Assembly: GCF_018320785.1 (NCBI RefSeq)
Contig: NC_054867.1
Span: forward strand, 20,852,855-20,916,854
Source of the DNA: Cheilinus undulatus
Lineage: Eukaryota; Chordata; Actinopteri; Labriformes; Labridae
Reading direction: 5' to 3'
DNA: 64,000 nucleotides
In this document: positions 1 to 27,100 of the stretch, piece after piece
How the letters are laid out: every line of letters begins with the position of its first letter
Position numbering within the stretch: the stretch's first letter is position 1
Translations under genes and position numbers: made by a program
The notes under the pieces: generated by a model
Seen by the model: the letters and a program-made list of their open reading frames with translations, nothing else
The model's database searches: none
Told to the model about the DNA's origin: nothing

Positions 1-12261
<12,261 letters not shown>

Positions 12262-14085
12262 CCTCTCAGTCCCCCTCCATCAACCCTCGTCCACATTTTT
12301 ACTCAACCAGTCCCTCCATTCCTCTATTTCTTTACGTCCGCTGACATTGATCATCTTCCCTCGGGGTTTGCATATACGTGGACTCAGGAGCATGATCTTG
12401 CACCCACTGGATCACAGCTTTGTATAATGTTGTTGTGCATCTTTGTATCCAACATTACACTTTACCTTCTCCAGTTATTCCTTTCACCTCAGCTACTCAG
12501 TTTTTATACAACTATGTACAAATAATTAACTAGTTATTTTCTCCAGAGCTGCAAAGTCTGCCACTTACGAACTCAGAAGAGTTTTAAGATACATCAAGAA
12601 TAAAGTAATACATGTTCTCATCATTTAGAACATTTACTTCTGGCCCCGCAGGGATTAAGCTACAGTCTTTAGCTGGCTTGTTTTTGTACGCAAGGATAGT
12701 GTTAATGCTGCTTCCTCTGTGATTACTGACGGTGTCTTTATAAAAATACCCATGGAGTTTTTCTCCCAATAATTCCTTTTCATTATCTCACTGAAATGGA
12801 CATGTCAAAGAGAGGGAGAGAGGATAAAGGACTGTGGAGGTAACATGTTCTTGAAGACAAGAAGGACTCACTCGGCGTGCTAGTTTGTTGTTTGATAGAG
12901 AATATTTACTGGTCGGACAGCTTGCCCTGTCCCGCAACAATCACAAAGAACTTCTCTCTTCTCCTGTCGGAAGTAAAACGAAGAAGCCAATCAATACGGG
13001 ACTGTGTGTTCAGAATGTTCTCCTCAGATGATGTAGAGGAGAAACATTAAGATTGCTAAATGCAGTGTTGTTGTTATACTCTGAATACCCCCCCCCCCCC
13101 CAAAAAAATATTTTATTTTTGATTGTGATTTGACAGGCATACCCCTGCTGATATTCTAAGCTTTATTTGTATTTATTTTGCCCTCCCTCTCCCCCCTTTA
13201 TTTAGTTGATCAGGGGTGTTTATACCTGCTTCTCGCAATGATTTATTGTCCTTTTCTTATGTTCCTGTCTCTTTAAGCAGATTTGGCCAATTAGTGGTGT
13301 TCAACTGTGGTCTGTTACTAAAGAATTTAACCTAAGATTTAAAGTTTTGGCAGTGAGTTAAGAAACTTCATATATGGTGATTTAAGGATGGACAAGCCTT
13401 TTGGTTTTATCTCCTCACCCTTTATAATTCTGGGACTCCTCTACAGGAACAAGGGGAAAGATGTGTAGTAGTTTGATTTTCTCAGCCATCAAACAAAGGA
13501 AGATGCAGGGAAACCAATGAGAATTTTGGACACTACCCTGATGTCAGACGCTTCAGGAACATACATTTTTCATAGTTGGAAGAACTGTTTTTTTCTCCTC
13601 TTCTTGTGTATCAAATAGTGAGGGATGCTGCACCTCTCCTTGTTTGGTAGAGGCAGGGTAGGCTCCCGTTACATTTTTGCCTTCCTAAAAGTCTTTCTGT
13701 GAAAGACTGCCATGAGTACCATAGTTTTCCTTTTCTACATGGAAATTTTGTCCAGTTTTCATGATAATGACAGATTAAAGAGTGAAACCCCAATTGCAAC
13801 CACAAATTGAACAAACAACCAACACTTTGAAAGTGTATTTTATATAAATATGTGTATATGTATGTGTAAAATACATAGGGACAGTTGCATACATTTTTAT
13901 GTATATGTCTGAGGAAGTGTGTGGATCGATCTGTCTACTTGGTGATGCCCTGTTTTTTTATACATGCCTCATGAATGTTTTTACAAATGACTGAATTTGA
14001 GGATATTGTAAAATACAAACATCTGCAAAAACAAGCTATTAAATCTTTAAAAAGAGTAAATAATAAAAATAAAATGTATATTGAT
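12262..14085 (+). other. dcaf12: DCAF12 3' UTR with polyadenylation signals
   Basis: The stretch after the TAG stop has no coding potential and ends in overlapping AATAAA hexamers at 14062-14067 and 14068-14073, giving a 3' UTR of about 1.8 kb. It contains a C14 homopolymer near 13089. The cleavage site is inferred. Confidence 0.6.
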
Positions 14086-16180
14086 GTAATGTTTCTTTTT
14101 TCATACTTGACTGAACTGTTAAAAAAGTTTCTCTAAAGTTAAAATGTCTGGTGTTACGGTGAAAGAAGTGATCATGTCATCTGGTGACTTTTAGCTGAAT
14201 GCGTCTGTGGTGAGTTATGGAAGGAAGGCCTGCCCATATATTTGGCTGAGCCCCCGACAAACCCAGATAATTTTTTACCACTTTCAAACCTCTTTTCAAC
14301 ACTTTTTTGCCTGTTTTTATCACTTATTATCAGTTTGACTTTTTTTTTTTGCTTCCGATTTTTCCACTTTTAACTCATCTTCCCACTTCAACCATACTAT
14401 AGTACTGTAAACCCATTATTGCCACTTTTAAATCCTATTTCACCACCTTTTCTGCCAATTATTGTATCTTCAAACCCATCTTTACTTCTTTTACACCTAT
14501 TCTCCACATTTTTGCACAATTCAAGCCATTTTGCTACTTTTTTGAACTTTCTATTGTGTTTTCTGCCTGTTATTGCTACTTAAAACCATTAATGCCACTT
14601 TATTTTTGCCTCTATTACTCAACTTTCCCACTTTTAACTCAATGTAGTCAATTTTTTCATCCCATTTGACCTCCTCTCCTACCCATTTTTGCCTCTTCTA
14701 ACTATTTTTAACAACTTTTCAATCCTATTTCACCACCTTCACATTTTCCGCAGCTTTAAACCCATCTTTGCCTCTTAACCATTTTTTTCCTCTTCCTATT
14801 CCATCTCATTTTTACCAAATTTTTAATCCCTTTCCACCATGTTTTCTGCCTGTTTGTCACTTTTAACCCATCACAACTTTCTGCTCATTTTTTGCTTCTG
14901 TCAAACCATTTTTTCCCTCTAAACTTATTTTTTTTTCTGTTAAATTCTATAGGCCCCCCTTTCTGCACATTATAACCTCTTCATACTCATTTTTGCCACC
15001 TAATGCCTTTTTGCCTCTGTTAATCTATTTTGCCATTTTTAACCGTTTGTGAGTTTAAAATCCTGTCATTTTCTTTTTTGCCCATTTTTTACTCTTTGAT
15101 CCCCAGATTTTCCCATATTTCATTCCTCCTTTGCCTCCTTTTGCCACTTTGAACCAGTTTTGCCCCTTTCGGCCTTTTTGCCTCTGTGAAACCCCCTTTT
15201 TTTACCCCTGTAAACACATTTTTACTACTTCAAGCATATTTTTGCCACTTTTTTTTACTCATTTTTGTGTTTTTACCTGTTTCAAAAAAGACAATTAAAC
15301 TTTGAAGACAGCTTTATGTTATGACATGAATAAATGAAAAAAATTATGTGTTGTTTTGATAAGAGTGGTTATTATTTGGGTAAAAGAACTAAATATTGTT
15401 TTCAAAGCTTAACTTTACAAAGGACCATGATTTTGCTGGCTTCCATGGGGCTCCCATTTGGCTGGGCCCCAGAAAGCTCTCCCCTTTATCCCCCTTATGG
15501 GTGGCCTTGATGGCAAGTGCGGCGCTAAAAAAGATCTTATTAAATATTAATTTGATATTTATTATTATATTATTAGTTATTAAAATACAATCATTTGACA
15601 TTCACTCATTTTGACAAAAATAACCACAGGCGTCTTTGACTGAAAGTCCCCAGTTCACATCAAGGTTAAAGTTGTTTTGTATTTTGTACTGTTTTTAAAT
15701 TTCTGTTTTGTTTTAACTTTTTTTGAAGTTTAATTTTACTTCTTTTTTGTTTGTTTTTATTGCTGGTCTGTTAGTTAAGTTTGTCAGGGGTGAGACCAAG
15801 ATCAGGAAAAGTAAACACCATACATTTTTTTTTAATACATTAAAACAGACTTCTTTTTTGCAAAGCTTTTATTTAGTTTCAGTACACTATAACGTTTTTG
15901 ATTTAGTTATTCAGTTAGTTTTAGTTGACTATTATAACCTTGGTTAACATAGTCACTTTTTAAACCGTAACACCTGTCTTAATGTTACCACAGTAATAAT
16001 ATCTAACCACACAAGGGTTTTGACGGCAGAGGAGCTTTACTGACACCCTGTAGTTTAATTTAAAAGAAATCCAGTGAACCAGTAATTAAAGTGTTTGAAT
16101 TAATTAAATCACTGCCAAAAGGATGAAATTTTAACACTGCAGGTTAAGGAGTAGGTGGTTGTGACCCGGAGAGGAGAGTG
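14086..16180. repeat. DCAF12-UBAP2 intergenic DNA with a ~1 kb degenerate pyrimidine-rich repeat
   Basis: From about 14270 to 15290 the plus strand is built from loosely repeated TTTTGCCACTTTT- and CCCATTTTTGCC-like units with no reading frame. The complementary purine-rich form recurs at 37040-37650, so this is one repeat family on opposite strands. The remaining 15300-16180 shows no gene. Confidence 0.7.
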
Positions 16181-16252
16181 GAGCATCCACCGCGGTGGCG
16201 CAGGTCACGTGACCATCTTGTCTGCTGCTGGCTGTGTGAAGCGTGTTAGCAG
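16180..16252 (+). promoter_or_regulatory. ubap2: UBAP2 promoter / first untranslated exon with CLEAR-type E-box
   Basis: A perfect 12-bp palindrome GGTCACGTGACC at 16203-16214 contains the CLEAR/USF consensus GTCACGTGAC. It overlaps a CCATCTTG YY1-like core at 16213-16220. A strong donor (CAG|GTAACA) at 16253 marks the end of a short 5' untranslated exon. The following kilobase is less AT-rich than surrounding introns. TFE/USF and YY1 sites so close to the transcription start are typical of housekeeping promoters; the start site itself is inferred. Confidence 0.6.
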
Positions 16253-18121
16253 GTAACAAAAACATACATTTTCTAATGTTTTTTAAGTTCAATTCTTCTG
16301 TTTAAACGCTTGTAAACATTTCACAGATGGACGTTTTTTTGCTGAAATGTTTGTCCACTGCCTTTGTTGTTTCGCTTACGCGGGGCTGTACGGGATGTCT
16401 TTCGCAATTTTTCTGTTGCCTTGTTCCCCGGCGAGCAATGTCGGGATGGGATTGTGCTCCGCTACGAGGCCTTTTTCTGTGGATTTAACACGGCTATGTT
16501 GTTAGCTGGCTAGCCTGTTGTCTACATGTTGAAGATATACCAAATTCAACAGCCACTATTATTAGATAATTCTGGGGACCTATAAATACGTACAATCACT
16601 TAAGCACGCCAGTTAGGCTGGTGGTTGGCGATCATGTAGGGACAGATTTAGATAGCATCGTTAGCTAGCCTCATCCCCACTGCATCGTTTGTTCAGTATG
16701 GACGGCTGTAGTGCCAGCATTAGCATGTAAGCAGCTAACCCGACTTCATGCTAGCGAGGACAAAGAGACCCCAGTACCAACAGCACCAAGTCGGTCAGTA
16801 TTTAAGTCGAAAGCATTACGGTCTGATTTGGAATCTGGTTTGTTTTCGTGACATAGTCAATAACGCCAACCGTTACGGTGTAGTGCTCTACGTCAACTAA
16901 GAAAATATTAAAACAAAGCTAAGGGCTAACATTAGCATCAGTTCAAAACAACGATGCGCTTGCTTTAGTTTCAGAATAGATAATGACTTATTGTCAGTTC
17001 GCTATTGCAAGCTCATTCGTGGCAGACGTAAACACCCGCGTTGGTTATTATGGTCATTTTTGTTCGGATCTTAATGCATTAATGACTGAGTTGTGCAGAG
17101 TTGCCGACTGTTTTGTTGTTGATTGTGACAGAGATGATCGACGCTTGTAATATTGTAGTAATTGATTTATAAAATACGAACTGAATCAACTGATGTCACT
17201 TTCCAAGTCTCTTGATATTTTCACCAGAAAATGCATTTGAAAACAGTTTATCTTTTTGCATTAGCTTTGTTCATTGTAGCAGCCAATCGCAGCAGTGCAT
17301 TTGCCAACGTCACCGAGGCACTGTAAGCTGGATCGCTATTGTTCTCAGACATAAAACAAATGGGTCAGCAGGGATATCTGTAGTTATTATTCTAGTAATG
17401 GACACCGTAGTCTAGGTGTGCAAATGTCATTCCTTACAAAGACAATTTGCATGGCAAGGTATTGAAGACGTAGCCTTTAAAAATATTATCAGGTCGCTAT
17501 AGCACTGTGTTTAGGTATTGTTGACAGGTCTTCTTTACTATTGAAATGATTGGTGCTTTTCAAGTTATCACACCGTATTCAAAGCTATGTGCAATGTGAA
17601 TGGGACTTGTCTGTAAAACACTCCGATAATACCCTAACAGTGTGTTTCAGCTTCTTTGTGTGTAGGGTCTGTGACTTACATATGAATCTTCACTGCTCTA
17701 AGCTACATAAGAGAGGGGATGTGAGGTCAGGGTGTGTGGTGTTTGTTCTGCTTCACACTCAGTGGTCTGTGCTATTTGTAAGAGGACACTGGGTCGCTCT
17801 CCCTCCTTGACCTAGATTTTCAGCAAAGCTGTTTTGTCACCAGGCCAACTCGTACAGCCTCCATAAGGGCAGTATTCATTATTGTGCAATAAGGCTGAGC
17901 TATTCTCACAACACATATTTCTGGAATTAAACTCCTTATTTCCTTCGAGGGAACGTATTGACACTGCTCTAATGGAGTTGTAAATAAACCCTGTGTGTGT
18001 CTGTTTTGAAAATAGCTTTGGGGTTGAGGAACTGTTGGTTGATGATGCTCATTCTTCCACGTTGTCGTTTGCTTTTCAGATTTTTCTATTTTGTACATAC
18101 AGAGTTTTGTATATACTGTAT

Positions 18122-21100
18122 ATGATGAGCTCGCTGGGCGGCGACAAGGCCCGGGGCCCTCGGGAAAAAGCGCTGCCTGCTGCCACTCACACATCACAAC
18201 CACAGAAACAGATACAGGTGAGCCGCTGTAACCACATAAAAAAATCTTGTGAAAGCACACAGTCATCAGCCACAGATATTTTGGAGCAAACCTCAATATG
18301 GATGATTTCTTTTGACACAAAACACAATAAACAATGAATGAAAAAGATATCTGTCTAAATACAAGTTATTTTAGTATTTATTACAGCTGTATAATTCAAT
18401 TTAATTGGCAAAAAGGGGAGATTCATTCTAAAATGATAAATGTTTGCATGTAAAAACTGGGTAAAATTTACTTAGGTAAAAGTACTAATTTCAAAATGTA
18501 CTTGACAAAAGAACAAGTACCCCCCCCAAAAAACTACTTAATTACAGTAATTTGAGTAAATGTTATTAGTTACTTTACTCCCCTGTTTTTACAAACGACC
18601 CCACTCAAACTTAATTTCAGTGCAACAGCTCAAACACATGATATATTTATGATATTTACCATGTTGTTTTATTTGGTTTTGTTTTACTAATTTGGCCTTA
18701 AGGTTATGTGTTCAAATGCATCAGATTTTACAGGTGTGCTGAATGGATGCACTTAATTGTTCCCTATTTTCTGTTCACTTGTTATAAACATTGGCATTTG
18801 TGTTGCAGGCTACTGCTGAACAGATCCGGCTTGCCCAGATGATCTATGACAAGAATGATGCTGACTTTGAGGACAAAGTTAACCAGGTGAGGAGCATTTA
18901 CAGGAAGAAAGCATCTTTTATAATCCCAGGTCACTATGTAGTTGCTGCCATATGTTAAATACTGTCATTATTTTGTCATTGGTACTCCTTTGCTGACTCC
19001 CAGACATTTCATGTGTTTGTTGTTCTAACCAGCTGATGGAAGTGACGGGGAAAAACCAGGATGAGTGCATGGTAGCACTCCATGACTGCAACGAGGATGT
19101 TAGTCGAGCCATTAACTTCCTCCTGGAGAGCACCTCAGACATGGTAAACGATAGGTGACACTGTCTAGTGTAATCTAATTTGAATTAAATTAATGAACAA
19201 GACTGTCATGATTTAAACTTTGTTAATTGGCTGTTTTAAATGGTGTGAACTGATTTATTTTGCTTACAAGACAGGTTATGCAGTAGCTCTGGCCTCCTCT
19301 TAATATCTGAAGACATGCAAGTTAAATAGGTGACTGTATCCCTCATAGGCATGAGTTTGAGTTTAACTGGTTGTTGGTTGCAGATCTCTTTGTGTCAGCC
19401 TTGCCACTGACATGCGACTTGTCCAAGGTGTGCTCTGCCTGTTGCCAAATGCCAGCTAGGATCAGCTCTAGCTCCCTGCAAGTTTTTAAAGATAAGCAGA
19501 TTTGCTAATGGATGTCTAGATAGATATACCTCATCCACGATGACATTGAGGTCGAACAGAAATATCTAATTAAGTAAATCTACATAATTAGTAACAACAG
19601 CAGATACATAGCTAGATCAATATATAAATTAATTAGTTCAAATAATTTAATATACTTTCCATTAAATGTTTTTACGCAGTAAAAGCTGCATGTGGGCACA
19701 TAAACATATTGATAACTCTGAATTAACCACAAAGTTTTGATGCCAGCCCCCTCATAGTTTCCATGTGAAGTTGTGGTTAGCTGAATGTTTGAAAGCAACA
19801 GGAAATTTCATCATAAGTGGGCAAGCTGGCATGGTCATGATGTTTATACCACATGAATGGTGCGGTCTTGGGCCTGTAACAGCGCTGTTTCGTACTCATT
19901 TCATCTCTTCAGCTGTGTTGTTCTTTCTGTTTTTGGTGTGTGGAGTTTGTGCGTCTACTAAGAAATGATACAGTCGTTGAGCTCTCAGCAAGTGGTGATA
20001 GTAATGAGTCAGACTCACAGCCCAAGTCTCTATCGCTCTGCCCTCCTCCTCCTGTAACATGTCTGTAACTTAGGAGTGTTTTCATTTGAACCAAAACTCT
20101 TTTTACTTAACCCGTTTTCTATAAATGTAGGATTATGACCTGACAAAGGAGAAAAAAAGTTAAAAAATGAAACAAACCCTTGCCTTCTGGTCTGTGTTGT
20201 TTTGTATTCTAGCATATAATGAGTTTTGTAGTTGGTGCTTGCAATAAATAGTGAAGGGTTGAATTTTCAATCATGTTATGTCTTGAGGAGTTTATAAATG
20301 TGGCAGCTGCACATGCTTATGGTAATGATGCAATATATGCTGGCATATTAGTTGCATTGGTAACTTTTGATATAAAAACAGAGATATTAAAAGTGCATCT
20401 TACACACAAGATTTTTTTAAATATTCATGCTTATTTTCACTTACTATACCTGATTAAACCTCCTGTTAGAACTGCATCAAAGTGTTAAAACATTCAATTT
20501 CTCCTCCCTTTAAGCAGGACAGAGCATATTCCTTCATATCCTCAGTATGTAAGTTACTGCAAACTCACAGTGAAACTCCTGCCTACCTGAAAACTAAGTA
20601 AACATCTGTGCATCTTAACCATTAGATTTATACCCTGACTAAACAGGCATTCAAACACATCCTCCATCTGTGTTTACACAGGATATGCTAAGGTAAGGAG
20701 AGCACTGCTGTGAAGTCAGCCTTACATCAGCAGCTCCTGGAGCCCAGCACGCAATCACTGTATCTGCACTTTTAAAATTATTTTTGGGGGCTTTTTGCCT
20801 TCATTTGGACAGCACAGCTGAAGAGAGACAGGAAACATGGGATGAAAGAGAGGGGGAAGGCATGCACCAAACAGTGCTGAGACCAGGAATCAGTCCTGCA
20901 ACCAGTGCAACGAGGACTCTAGCTTCTCTATATGTGGAAGTGATAATCAAGATATTGTGTGGCCTGTTGTGACAGCTGAACTGATTGAAGTAGAGCTATA
21001 TCTATAGTGTCAGATGAGTGACAACCACAGCAGAAGCACATCCTGTGTCAGTGATCTGTTAACTAGTCGGTGTTCAGCAAAATATCATAAAGGGAAATGA

Positions 21101-24100
21101 TTTGCAGCTGTTGATGTCAGCTTGTTAAGATTTAAGAGAGTATTTTACACATCACAGATTAAGAAATAAAGGGTGCTATGGATGTGGTGTTGATGTTGAA
21201 GCTCTATAAACTCTGTCTCTGATCAGAGCAAAAAGTCAAACAGGATACCAAATGTTTTGCTAACACTTGGGGTGTTCTGCCTTTGTATTGCAAGCTTAGT
21301 TGGTGTCCCAACATTTTTGCAAAATACCAGTCTGCACAGATGGCGGGAGAGGCTGCAGGGCAGGGCAGCAGGCCAAACAGCTAACAAGAGTGTTGTTGTA
21401 GTTTCATGGAAATCCAAAAATAGCAAATAAGTGGTTTGTAGAAGCCTCTGATGTCATGGTATATTACAGAACAAACTCTAATTCATTTGATATTCAATAT
21501 CAACCCTATTACAAGACCTCACATGGTATTTGTTTTACTGACGTACAATCCATATTTGAACTTCCTGCAGTGCCTGCTGTAGTGTCTATCTGCTCTCTTG
21601 AACTAAATACAAAAGGCCAAATGTGGGTTTCACCTGAGCACACAATGCCAGAGACTACTTCAACTTTCCTGCAGAAGAAATCACAGATAAAGAGACAAAT
21701 ATACACTTTTACTACCTTAAATCTACCGTGCCTGCTGAATCACACTGTTATTATTGATTGTGTGTTAAAGGACCAACTCGAATATTTTTAAACTAGTGCA
21801 ACAATAAACACAAAGCTGGCATGTTATGCTCCAATTTGGCTTGCTCTGCATCCTAGTTAGTTTATATTGAGGTGGAACAGTATTAGATGTTTCTTCATCA
21901 CACTGTTATTTTGTTTTTTTAGACCTCATGGGAGACAGTTGGGAAGAAGAAGCCCTTGGTGAAGGAGGGTCCATCAGAAGGCAAGGAGAACAAAGAGAAC
22001 AGGGAGAAGAAAGGAGAGAGGGAGGCAAGCAAGGGCCGCGCGGCTGCCAGTCGCAAAGGCAAGGGAGCAAGTCGGAGCAGACAGGGTATGTAGAAAAAAC
22101 ATAGTAATTTACACCTTCCGCAGTTCCCAGATTCACATTTAAGCTTATCATGGTGTTGCCTATTATCTTTATGCCCATTGCTTCTGTTCCGGCAGCCCGT
22201 CCAGAGGAGAACGGTGTGGAAGTGACACCAGTGGACAGAGGCTCCGATCGAGGTCGGAGGGTCAGAGGTGGGCGAGGTAAGCAGATGTGGAGTGAATTGC
22301 TGTCAGTGCAGTCCACACTTGGGTGAATGTGGCTGACTTTGGTGTTAATATTCTGCAGGATCTGGAGGTCGAGGCCGTGGTAGAGCACCAGCAGGGAGCC
22401 GGTTCTCAGCCCAGGGCATGGGGTACGATGACAGTACACGTACATTCGGGGGACCTTCACACACTTTTAATTGTTATTTGACTCAGGTCTGTCTTTTCAC
22501 CTGGTTAAAAAAGGTTGAATGTGGTGTCTCATGAGTCTTAGGTCAGTCCCAACTAGATTTGATATCTAAAGAAGATATCAAACACATCCTACTGAGCAAC
22601 TAACTGGCTAGAGAGCATGAAGTCTTCAATTCTATAATCAGAGCTTTGCCCAGTGAAAAGCATAAATATCAATCAGTATTAGTCCAGACATGTTTTTTAG
22701 GAAAACAGTAAACTATATAGGAATTTCCCCTCCTTTCAACGGCAAAATGTAACTAAAATACCTCCTCTTGACTCGCTCCCAGGACCTTTAATCCTGCGGA
22801 CTATACCTCAGAGGCTGGTACTGGGACCACACAGACTGAGTCATGGGACACTGTGGCCAACAACAGCACAGATGGGACAGGTAAACTCTTTTCTACTCTT
22901 TATGCCCTATTGATGCATTTCTGTCTAAGGATATGAGTTCAATACTATGCCAGGTTTAGAACAATGTTTCTATGTACATAAGCTACATGCATCCTACAAT
23001 ATTTAAACTTTGTGGCACAGAGTCAAAATTTGGTTTACTGCAGAGTAGGTTTACATAGACAAGGGTTTTCTCTTTCAAAAATAAGAATATGAAAGTAGAA
23101 TATTAAGTAGAAAGCTTGTGAGCTGTAGCATCCCAAATAAACAGCAAAGAAAATAAATATACTAAATAAATAAATGATTTGCAACAGGAGTTAATGAAGA
23201 ACTGTTTTACGCAAAAGTAGAGTAGAAGGATAGTTTGTGCAAATATTTTGGCACAGTATGGAAATAGATTTAGTATTCAATGGAAACAGACAGTACTTAA
23301 ACTGGTGTGTCCTCTAGTTACCTGGAGGAATACCTTGGATGACTGGACGGCTGAGGACTGGAGTGAAGACGTTAGTGTGAGTTTACATCATAGCGGGACA
23401 GTCTGTCACAAAGAAAACCTGTTGGTTTGTTTTTAACATAGCTTTTTAAATTTTGTGTATTCCTGCAGCTCTCGGAGACTAAAGTGTTCACCTCCTCATG
23501 TGCTCCGCCTGCTGAGAATCACATCACACCTGGGCAAAGGTAAGAAAGGTGTCTAGTTTCAGTTTAGGAAAAAGGCCCTGGTCTCCTACGTCTGTGTTAC
23601 AGTGTAACAACTATTTTGTGATTGAACTTACTCTGTAGATTCTTGCATACTGTGTCTTTGCCACTCTAGTTATAAGAGGAATATAACAGGGTATCTGAAG
23701 GGTCTTGAAAAGTATTAAAAAGTGATTAATCAATTTTGGAAAAATTAAGACCCTTAAAAAGTATCAAAAAGTCTTATCACGACTTAATAAACTCTTAAAT
23801 TTTGAAAGTATTTTTTTCTGAATTAGCTGTCCAAGAGTTTGAATCCCAAAACCATCTTAAAAGACAAAGATGAACAGGTACATAAAAAACTAGGCTATTG
23901 TGGGTGCGTTCGTAAATAGTCTCTGAAAGCGCCAGAGCGAGCTATATCACTGATGTAAATGGTTACAGCTTGAAGTGGCAGTGAGGTATTAAAAAAATAT
24001 TGAGAAAGTCTTGAAAAAGTCTTAAAAAGGTATTAAAATTAACTTCAAGAGTCCTGCATATACCTTGTATACACAAGGTTTACTTGTACCAAAGAGTGAC

Positions 24101-27100
24101 ACTTTAAGTTGTCAACTTTTTACATGATTATTTTTTCAAATATAATTCTCCAACTGTGTCTGTGTCTGTGTTAGTCTGGACCTCGCCTCTCTGCTGCAGA
24201 AGCCTGTGGGTGGAGGAAGAGAACCACCTTCCTCCTCTTCCTCGCAGAGTCTGGTCTTCACTAACTCCCACCACCACCAGCCTCCACCGCAGCAACAGCA
24301 GCCCCCACTGAGCCGGACCACCACCAGTAGCACAAGCTACGCTCATGCTGCTTTGGTAACAACAGTTACCTGTAATACTATATACCCTTTTTTCTACACA
24401 TAACAGAGACTGATGATTATCTTTTCTTGTGTTTTCCAGTCGTCAGTTCTGGGAGCTGGTTTCGGGGACTTGGGTCAGGCCAAAAGGACTCAACCCAGTG
24501 CTGGAGCTCAGATACTGGAGCAGCTAAAGGGTCCTGGCTTGGGGCCACTACCTTCGTCCCAGGCTGCACCTCCTGCCAACACCCAAGGAAGCAGCACCTC
24601 CATTGGACGACTGCCAGTCCTTGGAGCACCTGCACCGGCGCCCTCCTCGTCTAGCTGGGATATGAAGGCGTCAGAATCTAACTCCAACTCGCTGTCCTCA
24701 CAGTTCAGCCGTAAGTGTTCAGCTCAGACCCCCACAGTGGTCCGACTAAAGTGTTTCCCCTTCTGTTCATTTGGGGTACTGGCCCACCTCTCCAAAAAGT
24801 AGGCACAAAATATTCAAATTATCATTTTAGTTCCATAAAGCATGAGCGTCTTTTACTCGTTAAGCTGTCCTGAACAGTGTCTCTGCTCTACTGGAGCTTT
24901 CATTGATCCAATGATTTTGGAAAATAAACAAATACCACACAGAACTCTCTACAGCAGCCATTCTTTATTGCAGAGGATTAAAGCAGATGGAATGTTTTAA
25001 GGATCTAAAACTTCACTGTAAATTAAGGTCCTCAGAGATCCTAGAAGTAGATTAATATTCTTAAACTGAGATCCCTGTGCATAGCCCATGTCAGGTGCCA
25101 GTCGGTTGCTGGAGCAAAGTAAACAAGGAGAAATAATTTGCCGCACTCTGACTTTACTTTTAGTGTGTCAGTTTTTGTTATGCGTGCTACTTTAACATGT
25201 TGCCATTCCTTTGTTGAAGTTCTTGCCTTGTGTTTTTTGTATATGCAGGTGAGTTTGGCCTGCAGCCGGAGCCTTCTCTGGTGCTGAGTCAGCTGGTTCA
25301 GAGGCACGCCGCCCCTTCCTTGCCTCTGGCACGTCAAGCCAGCCCTCCGTCGCAACAGCAAGCCCCCCCTGTTTCAGCGTCACCTGCTCCCCAGCTCAGC
25401 AGCACGCCTGTACAGGCAGGCCCGGTCATGGCTGCTGCTGGTGCTAAACCTCCTGCCCCCAGCACAGGGCTGGACCCTCTGGGTGGCAGCACACCGCAGC
25501 AGCAGCGGGCAGCACTGAAAGGCCAGAAACGAAGGATACCTCCCACATCAAAGGTAGAGGATGTTTTTTACCAACAGATGCAGGATTTTTCTTAATCTGT
25601 GTTAACGTACCCTTTTTTTTTCTACCACAGAGTTAGATTAAATTGAAATGATGCTTCTGAGACCTGACTCAGCTTTCTGTCTTTCCTTGCAGATCCCCTC
25701 CACGGCAGTTGAGATGCCAGGCTCAGCTGATGTCCCCGGGCTGAACCTACAGTTCGGAGCTCTAGACTTTGGCTCAGAGTCTGCATTGCCAGAGTTTGGA
25801 GTTGTGGATAACTGTGTTAGTGCAGTATCCAGGGAGTCCACGCCAGCCCCTGCCTCAGCACCAACTGCACCAGGAGCAGGCACACAGAGCCAGACAAGCC
25901 TGTACTCCAAACCACTCAGGTTCTGTCACTGCTACTCAGTGATGAGTTTAATTTCTGCAGTTAGTTGATCAGATGAAAATATTCATGAACCTTTTTTGTT
26001 TCTCAAATAAACGTAATATTTCATAGCTCTTCATCACTGCTTATTTATTATGACACATTGTCCTTATGCCGTTATCTTGCAGTGAGTCGCTGGGCAGCCC
26101 TCTGTCCGTCGCCCTGTCCCTCCCCCTCTCTTCATCCGAGCCAGTATATCACTCCTCTTCGGTGGCGTTATCCAGCCTCCCTCCCTCCTCATTAGGGACT
26201 GTGGGCTCCACCAATCTTCCATCCTCTTCCTCAACAGCCTCCACCACCTCCTCTTCTGTACCTCCTTCATCTCACTTTTCCACAGTGGGGGGGAGTTACG
26301 AGGGGAGCATGCCCCCTCACTCACGACTGGCCTTTTCCCAGAGCAAAGAGGCCACAGGGCCAGTCATGGTGAGTAGAGACAGCTAAAAATATGCCCATGT
26401 CTGAAATGAAAGGTTGTGAGTTTTTATGGTTCAGCAAATCCTGAACAGAAACATGCATTGACAAAAGATCTCCTTTCTAACTCATTACTAGACATATGTA
26501 AAAATATATTGTTTTTTCTTTTTGTTGTTTTTGTTCGCCCTTAGTTTGAAGAACCTTAAGTAGCAGCTTGATCTGTTGTTGTTAAATGCAATCACTAAGC
26601 TATGTTTTTCTTGCCACCAGAACGGTCTTAATGGTGTAAGGACCTCTGCTGCTTTAGACAGTAAGTAACCCTGTACTTTTTAATTGTTAAATTAGTTATG
26701 TTTTAATGTAAATCAGCAACCATGTTTCTTGGTCTTTAAGAAGAATCTCTCTACTTTCTGATTACTCCCAGCTTCATCAGCGTCCTCCACACCAAAGCCA
26801 GACTCTCCGTCTCTAAACATCAGCACCAACGGTGCCTCAGCACCCTCCTCTCACTTACCTTCCTCCCTGCCTGCGCACAGCTCCACCACGCTCTCCAGCC
26901 TGACACAAGACTTGCCCACAGTCAGCCAGCTCAATACCCTCAACAGGTGACACACATGCACACAGCGCAATGATGACTAACTTAAAAAAGGAAAATTTGG
27001 TTCTGATGCATAGTTGAACTTTCTCCATTTTTTTTTTGCAAGAGTGGTTTACTGATTTTGTTTACTTTCTCACACAATTGTATTGAAAATACTGCAGTGT

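Noticed and set aside
18030-18060. TGATGATG words in UBAP2 introns as SNORD121-like snoRNAs (also near 27200, 31040, 31705)
   Set aside because: No matching D box and terminal stem within 60-110 nt, or too close to the acceptor.
17820-18320. Long minus-strand reading frame opposite UBAP2 exon 18080-18217
   Set aside because: It has no family resemblance and overlaps the antisense of a verified exon and intron; chance frame.
21906-22460. 184-codon minus-strand frame over UBAP2 exons
   Set aside because: It is the antisense shadow of the RGG-coding, GC-rich exons 21923-22422.
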